Below, one piece after another: positions 1 through 7,453 of a DNA stretch of 10,933 bases. The DNA is from an uncultured Geobacteraceae bacterium (GTDB lineage Bacteria > Desulfobacterota > Desulfuromonadia > Geobacterales > Pseudopelobacteraceae). The stretch spans positions 1-10,933 of the forward strand of contig CAIRND010000587.1 of NCBI GenBank assembly GCA_903879825.1. Reading direction: 5' to 3'. The notes under the pieces were generated by a model. That model saw only the letters and a list, made by a program, of their open reading frames with translations. It was not told the origin of the DNA and ran no database searches. A program made the translations under genes and the position numbers. Each line of letters opens with the position of its first letter. Position 1 is the first letter of the stretch.

Positions 1-867
1 GATTTTATCGGCAACATTCACAGCATCATTGTCCAGGTATCTACTGCATCAACAACACTTACCAGCGATTCGGAAAAATTGAATTCCACCTCCGCGAGTA
101 TCTCGGCCGGTGCTGAGGAGGTTGCCGCCCAGACTGTCACCGTGGCAACTGCCAGCGAGGAAATGGCAGCGACTTCCAATGATATTGCCAATAACTGCCT
201 CATGGCTGCAGAGAGTGCAAAGCAGGCTGCCGATACAACGCAGAATGGTTTTAGAATCGTGTCAAATACGGTAGAGGGCATCCGTCAACGTGGAGAACTT
301 ACCCGCCAGAATACCCGTTCTATCTCCTCACTGGTAGACCGTTCCGAACAGATCGGTACGATCGTGGCAACAATCGAAGATATCGCCGACCAGACCAATC
401 TGCTCGCCCTAAATGCTGCTATCGAGGCCGCTCGGGCAGGTGAGCAGGGGCGCGGTTTTGCTGTTGTCGCAGATGAAGTCAGGGCGCTGGCTGAACGCAC
501 TACACGGGCTACGAAGGAAATTAGCACCATGATCCGCGCCATTCAGCTGGAGACCCGTAATGCCATGGTTTCGATGGAGGAGGGGGTGAAACAGTCGGAT
601 CGCGGTATTGATGAAGCGGCTCAGATTGAAGATGCACTCCGTCTGATTCTTGATCAGGTAAATGCTGTTACGATGCAGGTGAGCCAGATTGCAACCGCTG
701 CCGAGGAGCAGAATGCCACCACTAACGGTATAACAAATAACATCCATCAGGTCACAGAAGTCGTGCATGAAACGGCAAAAGGTTCATACGAAACAGCGCA
801 GACCGCGTTACATCTCTCCAACCTTGCAGGTGATCTGCATCGGGTTGTCAGTAAGTTTCGACTGTAG
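1..867 (+). CDS. Methyl-accepting chemotaxis protein, C-terminal cytoplasmic signalling part (5' end outside window)
   Basis: Frame 1 is open from the first base to the TAG at 865-867, giving 288 residues with no start in view, so this is the 3' part of a longer gene. It encodes the antiparallel coiled-coil signalling domain that docks CheW and CheA and sets CheA kinase activity. The conserved hairpin tip lies at about residues 130-165 of the visible part (DQTNLLALNAAIEAARAGEQ, then GRGFAVVADEVRALAE). Likely adaptation sites flank it: a Glu-Glu pair near residues 53-54 (ASEEMA) and another near 235-236 (AAEEQNATTN), where CheR and CheB would act in the known family. There is no C-terminal CheR-tethering pentapeptide; the protein ends in SKFRL. 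The sensor, any membrane segments and HAMP lie upstream of the window, so ligand and topology are unknown. A sensor kinase gene starts 25 bp downstream in the same direction, so co-transcription is likely. The family call is very secure. Confidence 0.97.
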   Translation, partial: DFIGNIHSIIVQVSTASTTLTSDSEKLNSTSASISAGAEEVAAQTVTVATASEEMAATSNDIANNCLMAAESAKQAADTTQNGFRIVSNTVEGIRQRGELTRQNTRSISSLVDRSEQIGTIVATIEDIADQTNLLALNAAIEAARAGEQGRGFAVVADEVRALAERTTRATKEISTMIRAIQLETRNAMVSMEEGVKQSDRGIDEAAQIEDALRLILDQVNAVTMQVSQIATAAEEQNATTNGITNNIHQVTEVVHETAKGSYETAQTALHLSNLAGDLHRVVSKFRL

Positions 868-892
868 TCAATCGGAATAAAGAGTGGGTGAT

Positions 893-3601
893 ATGAAGAG
901 TGTTCGGTTGCCACTTGTCATAAGAGGCGCACTTGCCATTGCTGTATTGATACTGTTGCCAGCCTTCATGATGACAGCGTATCTCTACAAACAGGATCGT
1001 GACTCTGCCATTGATACGGAGATACGTCGTATCAATGGCTACTCGAAAGAGGTTGCCGTTCAGATTGATTCGTTCATCGTCTCTATCAAAAACGTCGCTC
1101 GTTATGCTGCGGTTAGCAGCGAAATGCAGAATATTCTGCATTGGTCCGACAATCCCGCCGCCGTTGCAAAATTTACCACATGGCTGAGGCACTGGGCAAA
1201 AATTGCGCCAAGTATTTCCGACGTATATGTCTTAAATATGGAAGGTAAATGCCTTGCAGGGACAAATGCCGATTTTATCGGAAAAAACTATGCAATGCGT
1301 CCCTATTTTAAAGAGGCGCGCAGTGGCAGGAGCTACATAAGCGACTGGACTGTTGGTGTCACCTCCCAGAAAGCCGGTGTCTATCTCTCTTCTCCTATCA
1401 TCGATTCTGACGGTAGCATCGGTGGTGTATTGGTTGTTAAGCTTACTATTGATACAATTGATTCAATCATTAATCGCTGTTTTAAACTCGGTATTCAGGC
1501 GTTTGTTGTCAATAATGCCGGTGTGATTTTGTCGAGTTATAACCCGGCACTTCGTTATTCCACTCTTGCTGATCTGACTCCGGCTGAAAATTTCTCTATC
1601 AGGGAAAGCAGACAATTTGCCGATATTCCCCAGTCATCGCTCAAGTTAGAGTCGCTTCGCAGGGATGCCGCTCTTGTACATCCGGGAGAGACCCGCCTTT
1701 CCACTGAATACCGATTCCATGGTGAACGCAAAATTGCCGCATTGACCGGTCTGAATTCACGGGATTGGGTTGTCGGTATCGCTGTTCCGTTTTCAATTGT
1801 TGAAGCACCGGCGAATCGTCTGCTCCTTCGCTCTTCTTATCTGTTCTGTCTGGTATTGCTGTTTACCGGCATCTCTTCCTACTACGCCAGTCGCTTTATC
1901 GCGCGTCCATTGGCCACTTTGGCCCACGATGTAACCCTTTTGGCTTCAGGCGATTATTCCGTCCAGTCTGCCGTCAGAGGCGACGCTGAGGTAGTAAAAG
2001 TGGCACAGGCTTTTAATGCCATGTCGCGAACTATTTTGATGCGTGAACAGCAGTTGATCAAACTTCAGAATTACCTCCTGAATATAATAGACTCCATGCC
2101 GTTTATACTGATTTCACTGGATAGTGACGGGCGGGTGACGCATTGGAATATCGCAGCCACGGCTGCGTACGGAATTGAATCCCGTGAGGCTGTTGGGCAG
2201 ATGGTGTGGGACATTTACCCTGAACTGATCAGATATCGGGGGCTGTTTAAGGAGGTATTGGAAAGCAATTGTTCGAAAACGCTGATGCGGGAGTTGATCC
2301 CGGCCGCAACGCCGCGCTACTATGATATTTCTGTTTTTCCACTGCCGGCTGATGGCTATAAGAACGACAACGGGGTGGTTTTTCTACTCAATGATATTAC
2401 CGAAAAGGAAACAGCAGAAGGCCAGTTACGTCATATGCAAAAAATTGAGATGGTTGGAGCGCTGGCAAGTGGATTGGCGCATGATTTCAATAATGTGTTA
2501 TGCGGTATACTTGGAACGGTGACGGTACTTCAGATGCAAATACTGAGAGGCAAGGAGTTGAGTGCGGACCATTTGTTCGAAAAAACAGGGGTCGTAATCG
2601 AGCTTGGTAACCGGGCAGCTGACATAGTTGCGCAGCTTATGATTGTCTCAAGAAAACAACATACGGTCTTTGGCCCGGTTGATCTGACACGTGCTTTCAG
2701 AAATGTTACAAAAATCTGTCAAAATACCTTTGATAAATCAATCAAAATGTCTACTGCGATCCCTGATGCATTGATTTATGTCACCGGTGACCCTGTGCAG
2801 ATCGAACAGGTGTTGTTAAACCTCTGTATCAATGCCAGTCATGCAATGACGATTATGAGAACCGAGGGAAGTACCCATGGCGGAGAACTGGTTCTGGCGA
2901 CGGAAAGGCTTGTGGCGGACCGTCATTTCTGTGTATCTCATCCCGAAGCGGTGAACGGTGAGGAATATTGGCTGATATCCGTAAGTGACACCGGGATAGG
3001 CATGGATACGAAAACCATTGCCAATATTTTTGAGCCGTTTTTTACGACCAAAGAGACCGGCATTGGAACCGGTCTCGGATTGGCCATGGTCTCGAATATT
3101 GTAAGGCAGCATAAGGGCTTTATTGAGGTGTGCTCTAATGTGGGGGTTGGATCAACGTTTAATGTCTTCCTGCCACGGTATTGTGGCAATGGTGAGATGA
3201 TTTCTGAAAATGTACATGAGAACCTGCCCCTTGGAGAGGGATTGCTGTTGGTTGTGGATGACGAGCCATTTATTTGTCAGGCGGCACAATCGATTCTTGA
3301 AGAGTGTGGTTATAAGGTGATTCTGGCGGAAAACGGCGACGTTGCCGTTGCGATATATAACGAGCGCAGCCATGAAATTACGGCTGTTATCATGGATATT
3401 ATCATGCCGAAGAAGTCTGGAATGGAAGCCTTTATAGAGATGAAAAAGATCAACCCGGAAGTACGAGTGCTTCTCTCCTCCGGTTTTATTCACGATAGCA
3501 GGGTTGCCGTTCTTACCGATATGGGCGTAAAAGATGTTATAAAAAAACCCTTCACCATGATCAAGCTCGCAACGGCTGTTTCACGGCTCCTGGCGTCATA
3601 A
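893..3601 (+). CDS. Membrane-bound hybrid sensor histidine kinase (Cache-like, HAMP, PAS, HisKA, HATPase, REC)
   Basis: With the ATG at 893 the protein has 902 residues. An in-frame GTG at 884 would add three residues; neither has a strong ribosome binding site, and ATG gives a typical MKSVRL membrane lead. A first membrane segment (about 13-32) is followed by a periplasmic region of about 280 residues resembling dCache/DctB-type sensors, including a RPYFKEARSGRSYIS stretch (about 136-150). Next come a second membrane segment (314-332), HAMP (333-386) and PAS (392-507). The H-box carries His530 in LAHDFNNVL. The ATPase domain has the N-box (Asn647), G1 DTGIGMD (699-705), F-box FEPFFTTKE (713-721) and G2 GTGLGL (725-730). 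The C-terminal receiver has the acidic pair Asp789-Asp790, phospho-acceptor Asp835 in IMDIIMP, Ser862 and Lys885 in KKPF. All catalytic motifs look intact. It should autophosphorylate His530 and pass phosphate to Asp835. No HPt or DNA-binding output is fused, so an outside partner is needed. The ligand is unknown. Confidence 0.95.
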   Translation: MKSVRLPLVIRGALAIAVLILLPAFMMTAYLYKQDRDSAIDTEIRRINGYSKEVAVQIDSFIVSIKNVARYAAVSSEMQNILHWSDNPAAVAKFTTWLRHWAKIAPSISDVYVLNMEGKCLAGTNADFIGKNYAMRPYFKEARSGRSYISDWTVGVTSQKAGVYLSSPIIDSDGSIGGVLVVKLTIDTIDSIINRCFKLGIQAFVVNNAGVILSSYNPALRYSTLADLTPAENFSIRESRQFADIPQSSLKLESLRRDAALVHPGETRLSTEYRFHGERKIAALTGLNSRDWVVGIAVPFSIVEAPANRLLLRSSYLFCLVLLFTGISSYYASRFIARPLATLAHDVTLLASGDYSVQSAVRGDAEVVKVAQAFNAMSRTILMREQQLIKLQNYLLNIIDSMPFILISLDSDGRVTHWNIAATAAYGIESREAVGQMVWDIYPELIRYRGLFKEVLESNCSKTLMRELIPAATPRYYDISVFPLPADGYKNDNGVVFLLNDITEKETAEGQLRHMQKIEMVGALASGLAHDFNNVLCGILGTVTVLQMQILRGKELSADHLFEKTGVVIELGNRAADIVAQLMIVSRKQHTVFGPVDLTRAFRNVTKICQNTFDKSIKMSTAIPDALIYVTGDPVQIEQVLLNLCINASHAMTIMRTEGSTHGGELVLATERLVADRHFCVSHPEAVNGEEYWLISVSDTGIGMDTKTIANIFEPFFTTKETGIGTGLGLAMVSNIVRQHKGFIEVCSNVGVGSTFNVFLPRYCGNGEMISENVHENLPLGEGLLLVVDDEPFICQAAQSILEECGYKVILAENGDVAVAIYNERSHEITAVIMDIIMPKKSGMEAFIEMKKINPEVRVLLSSGFIHDSRVAVLTDMGVKDVIKKPFTMIKLATAVSRLLAS

Positions 3602-3630
3602 ACTCGCAGTGGTACCTGATTTGAACGAAC

Positions 3631-3662
3631 AAAGCCGCCCTGAAATATCAGAGGGCGGCTTT
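3631..3662. terminator. Bidirectional hairpin terminator between convergent genes
   Basis: AAAGCCGCCCT (3631-3641) is exactly complementary to AGGGCGGCTTT (3652-3662), an 11-bp GC-rich stem around a 10-nt loop that can close further through TGA/TCA. The stem ends in A/T runs on both sides, so either strand yields a stem closing in U residues. It sits in the 92-bp gap between the kinase stop at 3601 and the convergent dehydrogenase stop at 3694. A terminator for both is the natural reading, although the U-tract is short and lies partly inside the stem. Confidence 0.8.
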
Positions 3663-3693
3663 GTAGCTTAGCGTATTTAAAAGAAACAACCAG

Positions 3694-4890
3694 TTACAGT
3701 TCCGGCCACTCCCCTTCATCTACCACCACTGTTGGTAATCCCATCGGTCCCAGTTCCTCCAGAAACAACTCAGGATCAAATTGCTCCATATTGAAGACTC
3801 CGGTGCCGCGCCATTTGTTGGTCAGCATCATAATCGCGCCGACGACCGCCGGGACGCCGGTAGTGTAGCTGATGGCCTGGGATTGAACCTCTTTGTAGCA
3901 GGCTTCGTGGTCGCAGATGTTATAGATGTAAACCTGCTTTTTCTGACCATCTTTGATGCCGCGAGCGATAACACCGATGCAGGTTTTCCCCTTGGTCAGC
4001 GGGCCAAGTGAACCGGGATCGGGCAACAGCGCTTTCAAAAACTGGATCGGCACAATCTTCTGGCCATTGAACTCCACCTCTTCAATACTGGTCATCCCCA
4101 CGTTCTGCAACACTTCCAGATGTTTGAGGTAGTTGTCGGAGAAGGTCATCCAGAACTGAGCCTTTTTGATCGTCGGAATATGCGTGACCAGCGATTCCAT
4201 CTCCTCATGGTACAGGCGGTAGATATTCATCGGGCCGATTCCCTCAGGAAAGTTGAAGGAATGTTTTGTCGTCAGGGGGGCGCTCTCAACCCACTGGCCA
4301 TTTTCCCAGTGACGGCAGGTGGCGGTTATCTCACGGATGTTGATTTCCGGATTGAAATTAGTGGCAAAGGGGAGGCCGTGGCTGCCGGCGTTGGCATCAA
4401 TGATATCAATCTCTTCCACCACATCCAGATATTTTTTTGCCGCCAGTGCGGTATACACGTTGGTGACACCCGGATCAAAACCGGAGCCGAGCAGAGCCAT
4501 CAGCCCCTTTTCCTTGAAACGCTCCTGGTAAGCCCACTGCCAGGAATATTCAAACTTGGCGGTGTCGAGCGGCTCGTAGTTGGCGGTGTCGAGATAGTCC
4601 ACACCGGTCTCCAGGCAGGCATCCATAATGGTCAGATCCTGGTAGGGGAGCGCGACGTTGATAACCAGCTTTGGCTGTACCCGTTTGATCAGAGCCACCA
4701 GTTCGGGCACGTTGTCGGCATCCACCTGCGCCGTAGTAATGCTGCCGTTCAGTTGGGCCGCAATGATGTCACACTTTGATTTAGTGCGTGAAGCCAGTGT
4801 GATTTCACTGAAAATGTCGCGCCGCTGGGCACATTTGTGAGTGACAACGCCGCCGACGCCGCCAGCGCCGATAATTAGAACTTTGCTCAT
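3694..4890 (-). CDS. Saccharopine dehydrogenase family protein, probable carboxynorspermidine/carboxyspermidine dehydrogenase
   Basis: The 398-residue protein begins with a Rossmann nucleotide-binding segment, MSKVLIIGAGGVGG (glycine-rich loop at residues 8-14). It continues with segments typical of the LYS1-like carboxynorspermidine dehydrogenase branch: DYLDTANYEP (98-107), ALLGSGFDPGVTN (132-144), NAGSHGLPFATNFNPE (167-182) and SYTTGVPAVVGA (341-352). The length matches that family, about 400 residues. In the known reaction the enzyme reductively condenses putrescine (or diaminopropane) with aspartate 4-semialdehyde using NADPH, giving carboxyspermidine (or carboxynorspermidine) in the cytosol. 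The neighbour supports this over lysine metabolism: the gene starts 4 bp after the stop of arginine decarboxylase. Its Shine-Dalgarno (GGGAG, 9 nt before ATG) lies inside the last codons of speA, so translation is probably coupled. The partner decarboxylase is not in the window. Family assignment is secure; the choice between putrescine and diaminopropane as substrate is inference. Confidence 0.9.
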   Translation of the reverse strand: MSKVLIIGAGGVGGVVTHKCAQRRDIFSEITLASRTKSKCDIIAAQLNGSITTAQVDADNVPELVALIKRVQPKLVINVALPYQDLTIMDACLETGVDYLDTANYEPLDTAKFEYSWQWAYQERFKEKGLMALLGSGFDPGVTNVYTALAAKKYLDVVEEIDIIDANAGSHGLPFATNFNPEINIREITATCRHWENGQWVESAPLTTKHSFNFPEGIGPMNIYRLYHEEMESLVTHIPTIKKAQFWMTFSDNYLKHLEVLQNVGMTSIEEVEFNGQKIVPIQFLKALLPDPGSLGPLTKGKTCIGVIARGIKDGQKKQVYIYNICDHEACYKEVQSQAISYTTGVPAVVGAIMMLTNKWRGTGVFNMEQFDPELFLEELGPMGLPTVVVDEGEWPEL

Positions 4891-4894
4891 AGTA

Positions 4895-6802
4895 TCATTC
4901 TCCCAGATAAGTATAGCCCAGTAGTGTTCTGTCCAGCAGTTCGATAAAGTGGCTGCTCTCTTCGATTGAAATCTTCTTTGAGGCCACGCTTTTTTCCAGA
5001 TTGTCTCTGACCCGTTTCAAAATTTCCGGCCCTTTGTACTGAACGTATTTCAGTGTTTCCCACGTTGCGTCACCGTTAATGACGGTGTCGATCATGTAAC
5101 CGGTTTTTTTGTTAAAGGTGATATGAACGGCGTTAGTATCGCCGAACAGGTTGTGCAGATCGCCCAATATTTCCTGATACGCACCGATCAGAAAGAAGCC
5201 GATGTAATAATCCTCATCTTTCTTGATCTTGTGCAGCGGCAGGTACTTGGCGCGGCCGTTTTCACCGACGAAGCTGGTTATTTCGCCGTCCGAGTCACAG
5301 GTAATGTCAGCAATAGAAGCGATCACGTCCGGCTTCTGGTTCAGTCGCTGGATCGGCATGATCGGGAAAAGTTGGTCAATTGCCCAGGAGTCGGGAATCG
5401 ACTGGAATAGTGAAAAATTGGCAAAGTAGGTCTGACGCATGGAAAGCTGGAAGTTTTGCAGCTCTTCCGGAATCGGCTTGATCTTCTCAACGATACTGTT
5501 GATCTTTTTGATGATTTTCGAATAAAGCCATTCAGCGATTGCCCGGTCGTTCAGCGTCAGGTAGCCGAGGTTAAAGAGACTGACCGCCTCGTTGATCAAC
5601 TGCAGCGTGTCGTGGTAGTCCTCACGCAGAGAATAGCGATCGATACTTTTATAGATATCCATCAATTTTTTGACGGTCGGCGCTACTTTCTCAGATTTGC
5701 TCAGGATGTCTTCAAAATCCGGCATCAGGTGCTGAGTATTGGTGTTGAGAACATTGGTAACCAGTACCGAATAGTGAGCGACCGTAGCCCGGCCGGATTC
5801 GGAAATGATATTGGGACATTCCACGCCCGCTTCGTCACAGATGTTTTTGATCTGGTAAATGACGTCATTGGCATATTCTTCAATGGTATAGTTGACGCTG
5901 GAGAAATAGCTCGATTTTGAACCGTCGTAGTCGACGCCCAGGCCTCCGCCGATATCGAGATATTCAATCCCGACCCCCAGTTTCTTCATTTCGGTGTAGA
6001 CGCGGGCTACTTCAATCAAGGCGGTTTTGATCTTGTCGATTTTGGTGATCTGGCTGCCGATGTGAGAATGGAGCAGTTTCACCGAATCCAGCATCCCTTG
6101 ATCTTCCAGCATCCGGATGGCGGCGATTATTTCCGACATACGCAGGCCGAATTTAGCATCCTCACCACCGGAGGTTGCCCATTTGCCGGTCCCTTTGGAG
6201 GACAGTTTTACCCGGATTCCCAGTTTGGGCGTTATGCCGGTTTTCTTTGAAATCTCAATTATTTTTTCCAACTCGAACAGTTTCTCGACGACCAGCGTAA
6301 TGTCGAAACCGATCTTGGTGGCATACAACACCGTCTCGATGTATTCGGCATCCTTGTAACCATTGCAGATGATCGGCAGATTATTGCCGCTGGAGATTGA
6401 AATCCCCGCTACCAGCTCCGGTTTTGATCCGACTTCGAGGCCAATATTATATCGTTTGCCATAGGCGGCGATGGCTTCCACCACCTGGCGCTGCTGGTTT
6501 ACTTTGATAGGATAAAACGTCTGGTACTTGGCAGGATAATCATTTTCCTGAATGGCATTTTTAAAGACTCTGTTGATCGAAGCGATGCGCCCCTGCAGCA
6601 CGTCCATGAAACGGAGCAGGATTGGGGGCTTTATTTTGCGTTTGATGAGATCGTCAACCAGGGCCCGCAAGTCGATGGCGTGCTTCGAGTTTGACGAGGG
6701 GTGAACGCAAATATTGCCTTTTTTGTTAATTGAGAAGAGATCTGAACCCCAGTTGTCGATATTGTAAATCTTGGCAGATTCACTGATGGACCATTTTTCC
6801 AT
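4895..6802 (-). CDS. speA: Biosynthetic arginine decarboxylase (PLP-dependent)
   Basis: SpeA converts arginine to agmatine and CO2, the first step of polyamine synthesis from arginine. From the ATG at 6802 (MEKWSISESAKIYNI) it has 635 residues, typical for the long SpeA type. The frame stays open upstream to an ATG at 6838, but GGGGA 8 nt before 6802 and the family-like N-terminus favour the shorter form. Fold-type III features are visible: the PLP lysine Lys100 in FYPIKVNQ, HSHIGSQ (245-251), the glycine-rich DIGGGLGVDYDG (283-294), ESGRA (335-339), then the SpeA-specific helical insertion (about 365-470). Near the C-terminus Cys502 in ADITCDSDG matches the conserved active-site Cys-Asp region of the second domain. 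It leads a minus-strand pair with a carboxyspermidine-dehydrogenase-like gene 4 bp downstream, fitting a biosynthetic rather than acid-resistance role. No agmatinase or agmatine deiminase is in view. All recognised motifs look intact. Confidence 0.97.
   Translation of the reverse strand: MEKWSISESAKIYNIDNWGSDLFSINKKGNICVHPSSNSKHAIDLRALVDDLIKRKIKPPILLRFMDVLQGRIASINRVFKNAIQENDYPAKYQTFYPIKVNQQRQVVEAIAAYGKRYNIGLEVGSKPELVAGISISSGNNLPIICNGYKDAEYIETVLYATKIGFDITLVVEKLFELEKIIEISKKTGITPKLGIRVKLSSKGTGKWATSGGEDAKFGLRMSEIIAAIRMLEDQGMLDSVKLLHSHIGSQITKIDKIKTALIEVARVYTEMKKLGVGIEYLDIGGGLGVDYDGSKSSYFSSVNYTIEEYANDVIYQIKNICDEAGVECPNIISESGRATVAHYSVLVTNVLNTNTQHLMPDFEDILSKSEKVAPTVKKLMDIYKSIDRYSLREDYHDTLQLINEAVSLFNLGYLTLNDRAIAEWLYSKIIKKINSIVEKIKPIPEELQNFQLSMRQTYFANFSLFQSIPDSWAIDQLFPIMPIQRLNQKPDVIASIADITCDSDGEITSFVGENGRAKYLPLHKIKKDEDYYIGFFLIGAYQEILGDLHNLFGDTNAVHITFNKKTGYMIDTVINGDATWETLKYVQYKGPEILKRVRDNLEKSVASKKISIEESSHFIELLDRTLLGYTYLGE
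4898..4904 (-). promoter_or_regulatory. Ribosome binding site of the dehydrogenase, inside the end of speA
   Basis: On the minus strand GGGAGAA precedes the ATG at 4890, with 9 nt between GGGAG and the start. It overlaps the final speA codons (stop TGA at 4897-4895), which supports both the dehydrogenase start and translational coupling within a two-gene operon. Confidence 0.7.
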
Positions 6803-6809
6803 GACAATG

Positions 6810-6815
6810 TTCCCC
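6810..6815 (-). promoter_or_regulatory. Shine-Dalgarno that fixes the speA start at 6802
   Basis: Read on the minus strand, GGGGAA lies 8 nt upstream of ATG 6802 (measured from GGGGA). The two further in-frame upstream ATGs (6817 and 6838) have no comparable site, so this motif decides the start. Confidence 0.6.
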
Positions 6816-6849
6816 ATGTTCTTGTTAGTCGCGCGCAAATAAACTTCTT

Positions 6850-6878
6850 TATTTATTGCATAGTATGGATAAAGTCAA
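6850..6878 (-). promoter_or_regulatory. Putative sigma-70-type promoter of speA
   Basis: On the minus strand a -35 hexamer TTGACT (6878-6873, 5 of 6 consensus) is followed after 17 bp by TAAATA (6855-6850) as a weak -10 in an A/T-rich stretch. The start of transcription would fall near 6843, about 40 nt before the speA ATG at 6802. The spacing is ideal and the -35 is good, but the -10 is poor. Confidence 0.4.
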
Positions 6879-6938
6879 ATTCTTATTTGTTTTACCTACT
6901 CCTGTTGTGCCGAATGTCTGCCTTGACTTTGCCGGAGG

Positions 6939-6972
6939 GAATGATTACCTTCGCAATAATTCACACTATAAA
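6939..6972 (+). promoter_or_regulatory. Candidate promoter/operator region of hsp20-lon
   Basis: An imperfect inverted repeat GAATGATT-N8-AATAATTC (6939-6946 and 6955-6962, one mismatch) lies just upstream of a -10-like TATAAA (6967-6972), which would start transcription about 20 nt before the hsp20 ATG at 7001. No good -35 stands at the right distance from TATAAA. A TTGACT at 6923-6928 lacks a good -10 at 16-18 bp. No sigma-32 CCCCAT element, CIRCE or HAIR (HspR) operator is visible. This is a weak proposal. Confidence 0.25.
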
Positions 6973-7000
6973 AGTCCATTGCATCATCCTGGGTGCCACT

Positions 7001-7453
7001 ATGCCACGTTTTTCAGGCAGGAAACCGTTTACGCAGGAAATATTCGATCGCCACGTTGCCGAGATGCGCAACCTGCTGCATGCCCTTGAGTTGCGGGATC
7101 TGTTCGATGATAATGAAACCCGGCCGAAGATGGATATGTATGAAACATGCCAGGATATTATCATCGAGTTTGACCTGCCCGGTTTTACTTTGGATGCGAT
7201 TGCCTTGAAAATAAACGGCTTGACGCTGTCCCTTGATGCTACAAAGCCGAAGGAGCAGAATGAGGGGACTTTTATCTGCGTGGAACGAAGCCATGGTCAC
7301 TTTCATCATAGCGTCCATATTCCCGGCAACGTTGATCCCACCGGCATCAGAGCTGAATATCGCCGGGGGGTACTGCGGGTGATCTGTCCAAAAAGTAACG
7401 AGCGGCTTGTGCCCATACGAGAGTTAAGCTCCAAAGGAGATTTAGATTGTTAG
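7001..7453 (+). CDS. Small heat-shock protein, Hsp20/alpha-crystallin family
   Basis: The 150-residue product (MPRFSGRKPFTQEIF) is an ATP-independent holdase that keeps unfolding proteins soluble in the cytoplasm. An N-terminal arm of about 40 residues precedes the alpha-crystallin domain (about 42-132). The domain opens with PKMDMYETCQDIIIEFDLPG and closes with the diagnostic Gly-Val-Leu motif (RRGVLRV, 121-127). A C-terminal I-x-I-type anchor is present as Val-Pro-Ile (137-139). The frame stays open upstream to a TTG at 6887. ATG 7001 is chosen because the longer forms add a hydrophobic segment unrelated to this family; the ribosome binding site (GGGTG) is weak. ATG 6941 has a GGAGG only 2 nt before it, too close to be normal. 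The last 7 nt overlap the lon start, so the two are probably co-transcribed and translationally coupled, a holdase with a protease of the same stress response. Confidence 0.92.
   Translation: MPRFSGRKPFTQEIFDRHVAEMRNLLHALELRDLFDDNETRPKMDMYETCQDIIIEFDLPGFTLDAIALKINGLTLSLDATKPKEQNEGTFICVERSHGHFHHSVHIPGNVDPTGIRAEYRRGVLRVICPKSNERLVPIRELSSKGDLDC
7434..7440 (+). promoter_or_regulatory. Strong ribosome binding site that sets the TTG start of lon
   Basis: AAGGAGA within the last codons of hsp20 has its GGAG core 7 nt before the TTG at 7447. The next plausible in-frame ATG is far inside the conserved N-domain, so this site is the main reason for accepting TTG. Confidence 0.8.

Noticed and set aside
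4120..4779. Open frame of 219 codons on the plus strand antisense to the dehydrogenase
   Set aside because: It mirrors the codon pattern of the well-supported minus-strand gene, has no recognisable domain and no ribosome binding site that stands out.
6803..6838. Twelve extra N-terminal codons of SpeA from ATG 6838
   Set aside because: The family-like N-terminus begins at 6802, where a Shine-Dalgarno is well spaced.
6922..6928. CTTGACT as an HspR (HAIR) half-site or sigma-32 -35 element
   Set aside because: No second ACTCAAG half-site follows after 7 nt, and no CCCCAT-like -10 is found at 13-17 bp.
6887..7000. N-terminal extension of the small heat-shock protein from TTG 6887, ATG 6914 or ATG 6941
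   Set aside because: The added residues are hydrophobic and unlike any Hsp20 arm, and the region holds promoter-like sequence; GGAGG is only 2 nt from ATG 6941.
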